Shown here: one piece after another, positions 1 to 8,669 of the stretch
How positions within the stretch are numbered: position 1 is the stretch's first letter
Layout: each line of letters starts with the position of its first letter
Source: Psychrobacter sp. P11F6
Lineage (GTDB): Bacteria > Pseudomonadota > Gammaproteobacteria > Pseudomonadales > Moraxellaceae
Length of the DNA stretch: 64,000 nucleotides
NCBI RefSeq assembly: GCF_001435295.1
Contig: NZ_CM003594.1
Coordinates: forward strand, 2,686,574-2,750,573
Direction: 5' to 3'
Notes under the pieces: model-generated
Seen by the model: only the letters and a program-made list of their open reading frames with translations
Databases searched by the model: none
Told to the model about the DNA's origin: nothing
Translations under genes and position numbers: made by a program

Positions 1-432
1 ATGACCGGTATTGCCAGTCGCTATGTGGGCTTCTATGTTGGGGCTATCTTGTTCACTATGGGGCTATTTCCTATTTTGGGTGCTATCTTTACCCAATTGC
101 CAAAACCAGTCGTTGGCGGTGTGACGTTATTGATGTTTGCAACGGTAGCGACCGCTGGTATTCGCATCCTATCAACGGTCAACTTTACCCATCGCAATAT
201 CTTAATCATTGCCACTTCGCTAGGTCTGTCTATGGGCGTGGCTTTTGTTCCTGATGTATTCGCACAGGCGCCGCAGCTTTTCCGTAATATCTTTGGTTCG
301 GCGGTTACTATGTCAGGTATTGTGGCCATTACTCTCGATATGATTTTGCCCAAAAACTACGGTGTCGAATTTGATACGGTAGAACAACATCTGGATGACG
401 GTCTAAAGCCTCTTAGACAAAAGGCTTCTTAA
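1..432 (+). CDS. NCS2-family purine/uracil permease, C-terminal fragment
   Basis: The last 143 residues of a nucleobase:cation symporter-2 permease; the gene begins left of the window, so the ATG at base 1 is an internal Met. The segment has several hydrophobic helices and the family-typical stretches TGIASRYVG at the start and LPKPVVGGVTLLMF around residues 34-47. NCS2 proteins import uracil, xanthine or urate with protons. The gene sits beside a RutR-like regulator and a urate-degradation operon, which suggests a urate or xanthine importer (inference). Substrate cannot be fixed from the fragment. Confidence 0.85.
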   Translation: MTGIASRYVGFYVGAILFTMGLFPILGAIFTQLPKPVVGGVTLLMFATVATAGIRILSTVNFTHRNILIIATSLGLSMGVAFVPDVFAQAPQLFRNIFGSAVTMSGIVAITLDMILPKNYGVEFDTVEQHLDDGLKPLRQKAS

Positions 433-510
433 ACGTACGTTAGAATAGTCAAATTCTTTACCAATCAGCATTGCTGTTCTAGTTCTGAAAATTGACTCTT
501 TTAGCGCGCC

Positions 511-545
511 TTAATACGAAAACATTCAGAATGCTTTCGTATTAA
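511..545. terminator. Hairpin between convergent genes
   Basis: An 11-bp perfect stem, TTAATACGAAA pairing with TTTCGTATTAA, has an inner CATTC/GAATG stem. It lies between the convergent permease and TetR genes. There is no clear T-tract, so its role as a bidirectional terminator is only probable. Confidence 0.5.
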
Positions 546-582
546 TGGCATGTTATAGACGTAAAATAATAATACATAAGCA

Positions 583-1248
583 TTACTCAAGACCACAGCC
601 ACGCAAAATAAACGGCACTAAAAAGTCTGCCGCCCGCGCTTCATCCTGCTGATCGTACTCACTCTTTTCCATCAAACCGACAATTTCTGTCTCAAATTCT
701 GCATATCGCTGCGTCGTTGCCCAAATCAAAATCAATAGCTGTAAAGGATCAGCGATGCCAATTTTGCCTTGCTCATGCCAAGTTTTCATTACTTGTGCCT
801 TGTCTAGCGCCCACGCCTTCATGGTCGCCGACATAAATTCATGCAGATGCGGGGCACCGCCGATGACTTCCAGCGCAAACAATTTATGGCGATTGGGATG
901 AGCAAACGCTTGATGCAATTTGGTACGGACAAACTTTTCGATGACCGTTTTAGGGTCACTATCGACACTCATAGCAACCAAGCCATCGTTCCACTCTTGA
1001 ATAATAGAATGCAGCACGGCTTGGTACAGATTTTTTTTATTCTTAAAGTAGTAATGCACGTTGGCCTTTGGCAGCTCGGCTCTATCGGCAATACCTTGCA
1101 TCGTCGCACCGCGAAAACCTTGCAGCACGAACTCCTCTTCTGCCGCCGCCAAAATGACGGTTTGATTGTGGGCGCGGATATCTTGCTGATTGCGCTGTAC
1201 AGGCGCGTCAGACGCGGCTTGTGGTTCTATATCGTTATGTTGAGCCAT
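583..1248 (-). CDS. TetR/AcrR-family regulator, RutR-like
   Basis: A 221-residue TetR repressor. The DNA-binding domain covers about residues 25-75 and includes GFRGATMQGIADRAELPKAN followed by VHYYFKNKKNLY. The rest resembles the YcdC/RutR-type C-terminal domain, with KLFALEVIGGAPHL and LILIWATTQRYAEFE. RutR proteins bind pyrimidines or related ligands and control nucleobase catabolism. The gene diverges from the urate operon and a RutR-type palindrome lies between them, so autoregulation and control of uraD onward are likely (inference). The ligand may be a purine intermediate rather than uracil. Confidence 0.8.
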   Translation of the reverse strand: MAQHNDIEPQAASDAPVQRNQQDIRAHNQTVILAAAEEEFVLQGFRGATMQGIADRAELPKANVHYYFKNKKNLYQAVLHSIIQEWNDGLVAMSVDSDPKTVIEKFVRTKLHQAFAHPNRHKLFALEVIGGAPHLHEFMSATMKAWALDKAQVMKTWHEQGKIGIADPLQLLILIWATTQRYAEFETEIVGLMEKSEYDQQDEARAADFLVPFILRGCGLE

Positions 1249-1369
1249 GATAAATGTTACCTGTCATTATTGTGATGAATAAAGAGCCATATCCCAGCCA
1301 ATAACTGGATTCATATGCTAATTTTTATGAAATATCACCAGTCTAAATAAAATATTTTGCATAAAGTAG

Positions 1370-1385
1370 TTGACCAAATGGTCAG
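1370..1385. promoter_or_regulatory. RutR-type operator candidate
   Basis: TTGACCAAATGGTCAG is a palindrome (TGACCA, AA, TGGTCA) that matches the known E. coli RutR consensus TTGACCANNTGGTCAA at all but the last base. It lies in the divergent promoter region between the TetR gene and uraD, 122 bp before the TetR start and 119 bp before the uraD start. Confidence 0.75.
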
Positions 1386-1503
1386 GTTTAAGCAGAATAG
1401 CTCATAGTAAACCAATTATTAATCGATAAATACTACTTTAGCATGAGATGTTATCGAGAGATGCTACTCCACTGCTTTTGTCAGCAAAGAAAAGGATGTC
1501 ATT

Positions 1504-2025
1504 GTGAAACTATCTTTACAGCAGTTTAATGAGCTCTCAACAGCTGAGGCAATTTCACATCTATTGACCTGCTGTACCAGCACCCATTGGGCGCAGACTT
1601 TAGAAAAAAAACGTCCTTTTGCTGATATATCTACATTACTTGCTCATAGTGATGATGCTTGGGCACAAGCACGGACAGCAGAAGCCCAGTTACTAGAGGC
1701 TTTTGATGGTCATCCACAAATCGGCAACGTCGACTCGTTAAAAGAAAAATACCGCAACACGCAAGACAGTGCTGCCCATGAGCAGTCGGGTGCTAATGAT
1801 GCCAATGACGAGGTGATTGAAGCTTTGGCTCAAGGCAATCAAGATTACCTTGATAAATTTGGCTTTATCTTTATCGTATTTGCCACTGGTAAGAGCGCGC
1901 AGCAAATGCTCGATTTATTGTTAGCACGCTTGCCCAATGATCGCGCTACTGAGCTGGTCAATGCGGCGGCTGAGCAAAATAAAATCACCCGCTTACGTTT
2001 ACAGAAACTGCTGAGTGACGCTTAA
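1504..2025 (+). CDS. uraD: 2-oxo-4-hydroxy-4-carboxy-5-ureidoimidazoline (OHCU) decarboxylase
   Basis: Converts OHCU to (S)-allantoin, the last step of the urate-to-allantoin route. The 173-residue protein is typical in length. It has the catalytic motif HPQIG at residues 70-74, the SxxEQ-like stretch SAAHEQSGA, and the conserved YLDKFGFIFIVFATG near residue 120. It starts with GTG; an AAGGA site ends 7 bases before it, and the nearby ATG at 1496 is out of frame. It is the first gene of the purine operon, with uraH 42 bp downstream. Confidence 0.93.
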   Translation: MKLSLQQFNELSTAEAISHLLTCCTSTHWAQTLEKKRPFADISTLLAHSDDAWAQARTAEAQLLEAFDGHPQIGNVDSLKEKYRNTQDSAAHEQSGANDANDEVIEALAQGNQDYLDKFGFIFIVFATGKSAQQMLDLLLARLPNDRATELVNAAAEQNKITRLRLQKLLSDA

Positions 2026-2067
2026 CGCATTCAGCCCATCTGACTCATTTACATAAAAGGAATTATT

Positions 2068-2436
2068 ATGTCAGGTACTCTCTCATCACACATTTTAGAT
2101 ACCCATTTGGGCAAACCAGCCGCTGGTATTGCCGTGACGCTAGATCGCGTAAGCGCAACTGGCGAGGCATCTCTATTAGCCAATGGCGTCACCAACGCGG
2201 ATGGACGCGTGGCACCAGATAGCTGGTCGTTTGACCCAACGATTGATATTGCCGAATATCACTTAGATGTTGGTCGTTATACCTTAACCTTTGATACGCA
2301 GTCTTATTTCGATGAACAAAATCTCACGGCTTTTTATCCACAAGTTGTCATCGATTTTATGATAAGTGATAACGGTCACTATCATGTACCGCTACTGCTT
2401 AGCGCACATGGCTACAGCACGTATCGCGGCTCTTAG
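2068..2436 (+). CDS. uraH: 5-hydroxyisourate hydrolase (transthyretin-like)
   Basis: Hydrolyses 5-hydroxyisourate, the unstable product of urate oxidation, to OHCU. The 122-residue protein has all family marks: SSHILDTHLGKPA with His8, Arg47 in NADGRV, GHYHVPLLLS near residue 103, and the C-terminal YRGS tetrapeptide that separates these enzymes from transthyretin. An AAAGGAATTATT stretch precedes the ATG. No signal peptide is visible, so it is cytoplasmic. It lies between uraD and puuD and works between them. Confidence 0.95.
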   Translation: MSGTLSSHILDTHLGKPAAGIAVTLDRVSATGEASLLANGVTNADGRVAPDSWSFDPTIDIAEYHLDVGRYTLTFDTQSYFDEQNLTAFYPQVVIDFMISDNGHYHVPLLLSAHGYSTYRGS

Positions 2437-2549
2437 TTTTTGACATCACTATATAAAAACACATCATAAAAGAACGTCGCCATAGCAAAACGCGTCGAAA
2501 GATTGAAAAAAGCTGAACAAAAGAAAATTGTAAAAAGGACATTTGCAAC

Positions 2550-3872
2550 ATGGGCGCTTATTATCTCGATTGGTTTAACTTATTTTTTCGCTGGTTCCAC
2601 GTCATCGCTGGTGTGGCCTGGATTGGTGCGTCTTTTTACTTTGTTTGGCTAGATCTTAGTTTACGTAAACCACCACAGTGGAAGGCTGACAAAGGCATTT
2701 CAGGCGACCTATGGGCGGTACATGGTGGCGGCTTTTATGAAATTGCCAAATACAAGCTTGAACCCGAAGAGATGCCAAAGACCCTGCACTGGTTTAAATG
2801 GGAAGCTTATACCACTTGGCTGACGGGTATGGCGATGCTCTCTATCGTCTACTATGCCAATGCAACTGCCTACTTGATTGATCCCAGCAAAGTCGATTTT
2901 GGTAGTAGTATCGGTGCCATCTCGACCAGTTTGTTATTTTTATTCGGCAGTTATTTCATTTATGAAGTGATTGTCCGCAGCCATTTAGGCAAAAACTCCT
3001 TCATTTTTAGCACCATTATTTTTATCCTATTAATCATCGCCTGCTGGGGTTCTTATCAGCTATTTAGTGACCGTGCTTCGTTCATTCATATCGGTGCTAT
3101 CTTAGGTACTGTGATGGCAGGTAATGTGTTCTTTGGCATCATGCCTGCGCAACGAGCGCTGGTAGAATGCGTGAGGCGTGGTGAAAAACCAGGCAAAGAA
3201 GTAGCGGACTTGGCACTACAAGCAAAAAACCGCTCGCTGATGAACAACTATTTTACCTTACCACTGATCTTTACCATGATTAGCAATCATTACCCGATGA
3301 TGTACTCTCATGCTCACGGCTGGTTGGTATTGGTATTTGTGGGTATCATCACGGCTATTGTACGTCACTATTTTAACCAAAAGCATTTGGACAATCATAA
3401 GCCGCGTTATTTGGTCATCCCTGCTGTCTTAACCGTATTATTAATTATTTGGATGCGCCCAGAACCAATTGAGCCATTACCTGCTGTCAATGCTGCAGCC
3501 GCTGCTGAAACGGCGACACCAGATAGTGTACCACTAACAACTGATAGCGCAGTCGACGGTTCTAGTATAAGCAATGACGCTGTCTCAAATGAAAATATCA
3601 CTGCCGACGTCGTGCCAGTAACTGCTTCTGCTGACGATGCCATTATGGATGTCGTGCACACGCGCTGTAGCACGTGCCATGCCGCTCAGCCTACTCAGCA
3701 AGGATTTGCCGCGCCGCCAGCTGGTATCATCTTGCAGACACCAACCGACATGAAAACTCATAAAGCAAAAATCGTCACTGCTGTACAAACAGGCTATATG
3801 CCACTGGGTAATCTCACAAAATTGACGGATGAAGAACGTCAGCAAATGGTGGCTTACGCATCGGGCTTATAG
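2550..3872 (+). CDS. puuD: Membrane-bound urate oxidase with C-terminal cytochrome c domain
   Basis: Oxidises urate to 5-hydroxyisourate. PuuD-type enzymes use a membrane domain and pass electrons to a fused cytochrome c rather than making peroxide like soluble uricase. Residues 1-303 hold about eight hydrophobic helices, with FHVIAGVAWIGASF near residue 16 and conserved histidines at 58 and 180. An Ala/Ser/Thr/Asp-rich linker (about 305-362) joins a class I cytochrome c domain with the haem motif CSTCH at 373-377 and a Met in GYMPLG as likely axial ligand. The haem domain should face the periplasm. The stop codon begins a short tandem repeat. Confidence 0.93.
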   Translation: MGAYYLDWFNLFFRWFHVIAGVAWIGASFYFVWLDLSLRKPPQWKADKGISGDLWAVHGGGFYEIAKYKLEPEEMPKTLHWFKWEAYTTWLTGMAMLSIVYYANATAYLIDPSKVDFGSSIGAISTSLLFLFGSYFIYEVIVRSHLGKNSFIFSTIIFILLIIACWGSYQLFSDRASFIHIGAILGTVMAGNVFFGIMPAQRALVECVRRGEKPGKEVADLALQAKNRSLMNNYFTLPLIFTMISNHYPMMYSHAHGWLVLVFVGIITAIVRHYFNQKHLDNHKPRYLVIPAVLTVLLIIWMRPEPIEPLPAVNAAAAAETATPDSVPLTTDSAVDGSSISNDAVSNENITADVVPVTASADDAIMDVVHTRCSTCHAAQPTQQGFAAPPAGIILQTPTDMKTHKAKIVTAVQTGYMPLGNLTKLTDEERQQMVAYASGL

Positions 3873-3907
3873 ATAAAGGTCGTAGATAAAGGCCGTAGAT
3901 AAATATT
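3870..3907. repeat. 13-bp tandem repeat overlapping the puuD stop
   Basis: TAGATAAAGGTCG and TAGATAAAGGCCG are followed by a partial third copy, TAGATAAATATT. The first unit contains the stop codon of puuD. Copies 1 and 2 differ by one base. Confidence 0.8.
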
Positions 3908-3982
3908 ACATGAATCCAAAGTTACGCCTTATTTTGCTTTAGTTGACTTAAGTTGCTTTAAAATATTTAGGATATATGGACA

Positions 3983-4963
3983 ATGAGTAAAAAAATAATC
4001 AGCGATTTCAATCAAGACGCCTACCCTCGCGACTTAAAAGGCTATACTGACAAGCCGCCAAAAGCCAACTGGCCAGGCGGCGCTAAAATCGCTGTACAGT
4101 TCGTCCTCAATATCGAAGAAGGCGCAGAAAATAGCGTGATTCATGGTGACGGTCAATCAGAGCGGTTTTTATCGGATGTCTTAGGTACGCCAGAGTTTAA
4201 CAATCGTCATCAGTCGATTGAGTCGGCATTTGAGTATGGTAGCCGTGTGGGTGTTTGGCGAGTATTAGACACTTTTAAAGAATACGGTTTGCCTATTACG
4301 ACCTTCACTTGCGCTGCTGCTGCCGAAAAAACGCCGCATATTATCGAGCGCATATTAGAAGATGGGCACGAAATCGCCAGTCACGGTCTACGCTGGATTA
4401 CTTATCAAAATATGTACCGCGAGACCGAGCGCGAGCATGTGCGCCGTGCCACTGAAATATTCGAGAGCATGATCGGCGGTCAGCCGCTCGGTTGGTACAC
4501 GGGACGAGATAGCCCCAATACTCGTGAGTTGGTCGCCGAACAAGGTGGCTATATTTATGACTCAGACTCTTACGCGGATGAACTCCCTTACTGGCTCAAT
4601 GTCAAAGTAGAAGACGGTAATAAAATCGCTCGTAAGCCGCATTTGGTCATTCCCTATACCTTAGAGACCAATGACATGCGCTTTACCTCAAGCCCAGGCT
4701 TTACCAACGCCGAGCCTTTTTATCAATATTTAAAAGACAGCTTCGATACCTTATACGAAGAAGGCGCACACACACCCAAGATGCTGACCATCGGTTTGCA
4801 TTGCCGCATCATTGGTCGCGCCGGTCGCATCATCGCCCTCAAAAAGTTTTTGCAATATATCACCAGCAAGCCCGATGTGTGGGTATGCCGCCGTGATGAC
4901 ATTGCCAAACACTGGTATAAAAACCATCCAGCCACTGCCGATAACACTGCGAACTGGATGTAA
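3983..4963 (+). CDS. puuE: Allantoinase, polysaccharide-deacetylase-like (PuuE)
   Basis: Opens the hydantoin ring of allantoin to give allantoate. This is the NodB-like, cofactor-independent family, unrelated to the amidohydrolase AllB. The 326-residue protein is typical in length. It shows PRDLKGYTDKPP near residue 15, NIEEGAEN at 43-50, EYGSRVGVWR at 84-93 and GHEIASHGLRW at 128-138, the last replacing the metal-binding motif of true deacetylases. It lies between puuD and allE in the same direction. Confidence 0.93.
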   Translation: MSKKIISDFNQDAYPRDLKGYTDKPPKANWPGGAKIAVQFVLNIEEGAENSVIHGDGQSERFLSDVLGTPEFNNRHQSIESAFEYGSRVGVWRVLDTFKEYGLPITTFTCAAAAEKTPHIIERILEDGHEIASHGLRWITYQNMYRETEREHVRRATEIFESMIGGQPLGWYTGRDSPNTRELVAEQGGYIYDSDSYADELPYWLNVKVEDGNKIARKPHLVIPYTLETNDMRFTSSPGFTNAEPFYQYLKDSFDTLYEEGAHTPKMLTIGLHCRIIGRAGRIIALKKFLQYITSKPDVWVCRRDDIAKHWYKNHPATADNTANWM

Positions 4964-5018
4964 CCATACGTTTAGACACAAATTTATTGCGGCACAACAC
5001 CACTAAGGAACATCAACG

Positions 5019-5855
5019 ATGTCAACAAAGAGTACATATTACGCACCAACTGGCGGATTGCCTCCACAAACACAACTGCTATCTGATCGCGCTATCTTCA
5101 CCGAAGCTTATGCCATTATTCCTAAACGTGTGCTAACCGATATTGTTATTAGCTACCTGCCGTTTTGGACAGGTATGCGCATGTGGGTGCTTGCACGCCC
5201 ACTTTCAGGTTTCTCTGAGACTTTTTCACAGTATATCGTCGAAGTTGAGCCTAATGGCGGCTCAGAAAAGCCTGAGCTAGATGCAAACGCTGAAGGTGTT
5301 ATATTCATCGTTGAAGGTGAAATGGACATGACTATCGAAGGCGTGTCGCATCATCTTGAAGCGGGCGGTTATGCATTCTTACCACCCGGCTGCAAATGGA
5401 CGATAAAAAACAATAGCGACAAGCACGTTAAATTCCATTGGATTCGTAAAGCTTATCAACACTGTGAAGGAATTGATGTGCCTGAAGCCTTTGTTACTAG
5501 CGATCACGATGTTGAAGCGATTGAGATGCCGGGTACTGATGGCGTATGGGCAACCACCAGATTTACCGAGCAGTCTGATATGCGTCACGACATGCATGTG
5601 AATATCGTCACTTTCCAACCAGGTGGCGTGATTCCATTTGATGAAACTCATGTGATGGAACATGGTTTGTATGTCCTAGAAGGTAAAGCGGTCTATCACT
5701 TAAATGGTGAATGGGTAGAAGTGGAAGCGGGCGACTTTATGTGGCTACGCGCATTTTGCCCACAATCTTGTTACGCTGGCGGACCTGGTCCATTTAGATA
5801 CTTACTATACAAAGACGTGAATCGTCATATGCCGTTTATTCGCCCAGCACGATAA
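5019..5855 (+). CDS. allE: (S)-ureidoglycine aminohydrolase (bicupin)
   Basis: Releases ammonia from (S)-ureidoglycine to give (S)-ureidoglycolate, using a manganese ion held in the C-terminal cupin. The 278-residue protein has two cupin barrels: one around residues 60-145 (EGEMDMTIEG, GGYAFLPPGCKW) and one around 190-265 (FDETHVMEHGLYVLEGKAVY, AGDFMWLRAFCPQ). The metal-binding His, Glu and Gln positions of the second cupin are visible. It lies 55 bp after puuE and is probably co-transcribed. Its substrate comes from allantoate amidohydrolase, which is not in the window. Confidence 0.9.
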   Translation: MSTKSTYYAPTGGLPPQTQLLSDRAIFTEAYAIIPKRVLTDIVISYLPFWTGMRMWVLARPLSGFSETFSQYIVEVEPNGGSEKPELDANAEGVIFIVEGEMDMTIEGVSHHLEAGGYAFLPPGCKWTIKNNSDKHVKFHWIRKAYQHCEGIDVPEAFVTSDHDVEAIEMPGTDGVWATTRFTEQSDMRHDMHVNIVTFQPGGVIPFDETHVMEHGLYVLEGKAVYHLNGEWVEVEAGDFMWLRAFCPQSCYAGGPGPFRYLLYKDVNRHMPFIRPAR

Positions 5856-6039
5856 ACCCTGCGCAATAACAATAATAATCAGAACAACAAAGCATTCAGA
5901 ACGATGAGCAATATAGCGGCATAATCGTTCATTCGAATATGTCATTTATTCCCAGATGTTGATTTAATTCGCGTACGGGCTTATGGCAAAGTGGCTCATA
6001 GCAATTATAAACAGTGATCACCAAAAGTAAGGCAAAGTC

Positions 6040-6588
6040 ATGAGTACTCTTATGAAGACTACGATCGTTGCAAGACCTTTAACCAAAGCTGAGTTTGCGC
6101 CCTACGGCACTGTAATCGAACCCTATGACAAGGAAGCACAGACGCCTGAAAATAGCTACCATATCAATAAAGGCTATGCCTGTCGCCATCACGCCATCGC
6201 TAAAGCCAAACTTGACGGCGGCGATGTCGGCATGAGTATCTTTCGCGCCAAAAAACGTGAATTCCCTATTGCCTTATCGGTCATGGAATATCATCCGTTT
6301 GGCACGCAAGCGTTCTTTTCGATGAATGGTCAGGATTATATCGTCATCGTTGCACCTGCTGGTGCGCCGCCACAGTCTGCGGCTGATTTGACCGTGTTTT
6401 ATGTCCAATCTCATCAAGGTGTGCAATACGATGCCAATGTCTGGCATCATCCGTTACTTGCCCTCGGTCGCGACTCTGATTTTTTGGTGATAGATCGTAT
6501 CAATGGCGAAGGCAAAAACTGTTATGAGCTTGATATAGAGGATTGGCAGGTGCAAATTGAACTTGCCAGTGAGCACTCTTCCGTTTAA
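6040..6588 (+). CDS. allA: Ureidoglycolate lyase
   Basis: Splits (S)-ureidoglycolate into glyoxylate and urea. The 182-residue protein carries the family's N-terminal [27 protein letters not shown] near residue 86, and [15 protein letters not shown] near residue 128, which supplies active-site histidines. A 184-bp gap with no clear terminator separates it from allE, so it may have its own promoter or be read from upstream. A strong hairpin follows and ends the purine block. The urea made would need a urease located elsewhere. Confidence 0.92.
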   Translation: MSTLMKTTIVARPLTKAEFAPYGTVIEPYDKEAQTPENSYHINKGYACRHHAIAKAKLDGGDVGMSIFRAKKREFPIALSVMEYHPFGTQAFFSMNGQDYIVIVAPAGAPPQSAADLTVFYVQSHQGVQYDANVWHHPLLALGRDSDFLVIDRINGEGKNCYELDIEDWQVQIELASEHSSV

Positions 6589-6619
6589 TTAGGGTCTGTA
6601 AACGAGCTGTTAGCCATTT

Positions 6620-6665
6620 ATAAACATAAAGCCAGTTAATAAAGATTAGCTGGCTTTATGTTTAT
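6620..6665 (+). terminator. Hairpin ending the purine operon
   Basis: A perfect 16-bp stem, ATAAACATAAAGCCAG pairing with its complement, has a 14-base loop and lies 32 bp after allA. The arm ends are AT-rich but no long T-tract follows. Confidence 0.65.
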
Positions 6666-6820
6666 GAATGTAGGATCCATCCTATATAAATAATCATTTT
6701 CCAAAACACAGTGCCCATTTAACAGCAGTAGCAAAACATCTACATAGGCTACTTGCCTTTTATGTACTATCGTACTAGAATACTGAAACGAAGTAAGCTT
6801 CCCTTTTCTTTTCCATTAAG

Positions 6821-7105
6821 ATGAATGTTATGAGCACAGACCCTTATCAAAGCTTATTAAGCCATTTAGCCAGTTGTCATGACAGCACCGCTATCGACCT
6901 ACTATTCAGTGCGCTATTGACGGAAAAAGAGCAGCAGGAAATTACGAATCGTATCCGCATTTTTGACTTACTGGAGCGCGGTGTCACCCAGCGCGAGATA
7001 TCTGAGCAGCTAGGTGTCGGTATTGCTACCGTCTCGCGCGGCGCCAAAGCCATGCAAGTTCACGATGTGAGTGCCTTACTAATTACTCATAGACATGACT
7101 CATAG
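6821..7105 (+). CDS. trpR: Trp operon repressor TrpR
   Basis: A 94-residue TrpR-family aporepressor, slightly shorter than E. coli TrpR. It has the family core LLFSALLTEKEQQEITNRIR and the helix-turn-helix GVTQREISEQLGVGIATVSR at about residues 54-73. With bound tryptophan it would repress trp genes. It lies just upstream of trpE and trpG in the same direction, so local or autoregulatory control is likely (inference). The start could also be the in-frame ATG at 6830; neither has a strong ribosome site. Confidence 0.88.
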   Translation: MNVMSTDPYQSLLSHLASCHDSTAIDLLFSALLTEKEQQEITNRIRIFDLLERGVTQREISEQLGVGIATVSRGAKAMQVHDVSALLITHRHDS

Positions 7106-7217
7106 AAAACATTCATGAAAGACACATCTGAAAAGGCCGCCTAATTAATTAGAAACTAGAACTTTAATTTGTCTTACTTTTCATTTGATCAACTATTGAA
7201 CCAATTTGGATATTGTT

Positions 7218-8636
7218 ATGACCTTTCCTAATTCAAAACCTGAGCAACCTGCTGCTATTGATATTCCTAGTAAACCACAGCGCATTAAACTCACGCAGGA
7301 TATTGATTTCTTTGCGTTGTTCAAACGTATTGAGCGCGCTTTTGAGACCTGTTATCTGCTCGAATCATTGGGCGAAGATGGACATATGGCGCGTCATCAT
7401 GCGATTGGTTTTGATCCAGTGATGACCATTGCTGCCATCGATCGTACAACCCTCGCGATTACTGATAATAAAACCGCTGAAACCACTCATTATCAAACGG
7501 ATAATCCTTACGAGCTACTGCGCAAAATTACGCCGCAGCACGTCATTGCTCGCGACCAAAGCGGTGGTCTTGTCGGTTATTTGGGTTACGACAGTGTCAA
7601 TTTCTTTGAACCCAGTCTCAATGCTAAGCCGAGCGACGACTTTGAACCGTTTAAATTTGGCGTATATTTGGATGGTCTAACGCTCGATAAGATGACTGGT
7701 GAGATTTTCTACTTTTACTATCCAACTGCACAGCAAGAAAATCGCATCGAGCAAATCAAAGCGCTACTTGATGCGCCCATTCCAAGCTATGAGCCGCCGA
7801 CAGTTGAGTTTTTGGGTGACGGCATGAGTCAAGAAGAGCACGCTAAAGCCGTCATGCAAGTCAAAGAAGACATCATCTCGGGGCGTATCTTTCAGTGTGA
7901 GGTAGGTTTTAAATCCAAATACCGTATTGCCGGCGATAAAATGCCCATTTATGAGAAATTGCGGTCGGTCAATCCGTCGCCGCACATGTATTTTATGAAA
8001 TTTGCCCAGCAATGCATCATTGGTGCCTCACCAGAACTGCTGTTTCGCTTGCGTCAAGGTGAGATGGAAACCTATCCATTGGCAGGTACTGCCAAGCGCG
8101 GTGTCGATGTCATCGAAGACCGACAGCTTGCCCGTGCATTGCTCAACGATGCCAAAGAGATTGCCGAGCACAATATGCTAGTCGATTTGCATCGCAACGA
8201 TATCGGTCGCGTGGCACAATTTGGCACCGTCAAAGTACGTAGTCTCATGGATATCAAACGCTTCTCTCACGTGCAACATATCTCGTCTGAAATCGTCGGA
8301 ATCTTGCATCCTAATGAAGATATGTTTAGCGCCCTTGCCAGCAACTTCCCCGCTGGGACGTTGTCAGGCGCGCCAAAAGTTGAAGCAATTAAAGTCATCA
8401 ATGAGCTAGAACCAGATGGGCGCGGTGCTTATGGTGGTGCTCTTGGATCGTTTAATTTTAACGGTGATTGTATTTTTGCCATTCCTATTCGCAGCCTATT
8501 CATCAACGGCGAATCTGCCTATGCGCAGACCTGTGGCGGCAATGTCTATGACTCCAATCCTGCTGATGAATATCTAGAAATTCAGCGTAAATTGTCTGCC
8601 ATGAAAGTGGTATTAGACAGTTTTATGAACCCGTAA
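7218..8636 (+). CDS. trpE: Anthranilate synthase component I
   Basis: Makes anthranilate from chorismate using ammonia from TrpG, the first step of tryptophan synthesis. The tryptophan feedback motif LLES is at residues 47-50. The chorismate-binding domain is clear: LVDLHRNDIGRV, FSHVQHISSEIVG, FPAGTLSGAPKVEAIKVI and the C-terminal NVYDSNPADEYLEIQRK. The last resembles archaeal-type TrpE rather than the E. coli form (inference). The start chosen is ATG 7218 with TTGGA 7 bases upstream; a TTG at 7206 would add four residues. PabB is the main alternative, but LLES and trpR favour TrpE. Confidence 0.88.
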   Translation: MTFPNSKPEQPAAIDIPSKPQRIKLTQDIDFFALFKRIERAFETCYLLESLGEDGHMARHHAIGFDPVMTIAAIDRTTLAITDNKTAETTHYQTDNPYELLRKITPQHVIARDQSGGLVGYLGYDSVNFFEPSLNAKPSDDFEPFKFGVYLDGLTLDKMTGEIFYFYYPTAQQENRIEQIKALLDAPIPSYEPPTVEFLGDGMSQEEHAKAVMQVKEDIISGRIFQCEVGFKSKYRIAGDKMPIYEKLRSVNPSPHMYFMKFAQQCIIGASPELLFRLRQGEMETYPLAGTAKRGVDVIEDRQLARALLNDAKEIAEHNMLVDLHRNDIGRVAQFGTVKVRSLMDIKRFSHVQHISSEIVGILHPNEDMFSALASNFPAGTLSGAPKVEAIKVINELEPDGRGAYGGALGSFNFNGDCIFAIPIRSLFINGESAYAQTCGGNVYDSNPADEYLEIQRKLSAMKVVLDSFMNP

Positions 8637-8669
8637 ATTGCTTATATTTTGCCAAAGAGTTGATAACCC

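Noticed and set aside
841..1275. Plus-strand 144-residue frame opposite the TetR gene
   Set aside because: It is antisense to a well-supported gene and has no family features.
6761..6790. TrpR operator upstream of trpR
   Set aside because: A GTACTAG half-site is present (6772-6778), but the second half is not a convincing inverted match.
7106..7217. trp leader peptide and attenuator before trpE
   Set aside because: The only short frame (MKDTSEKAA) has no Trp codon and no terminator/antiterminator pair was seen.
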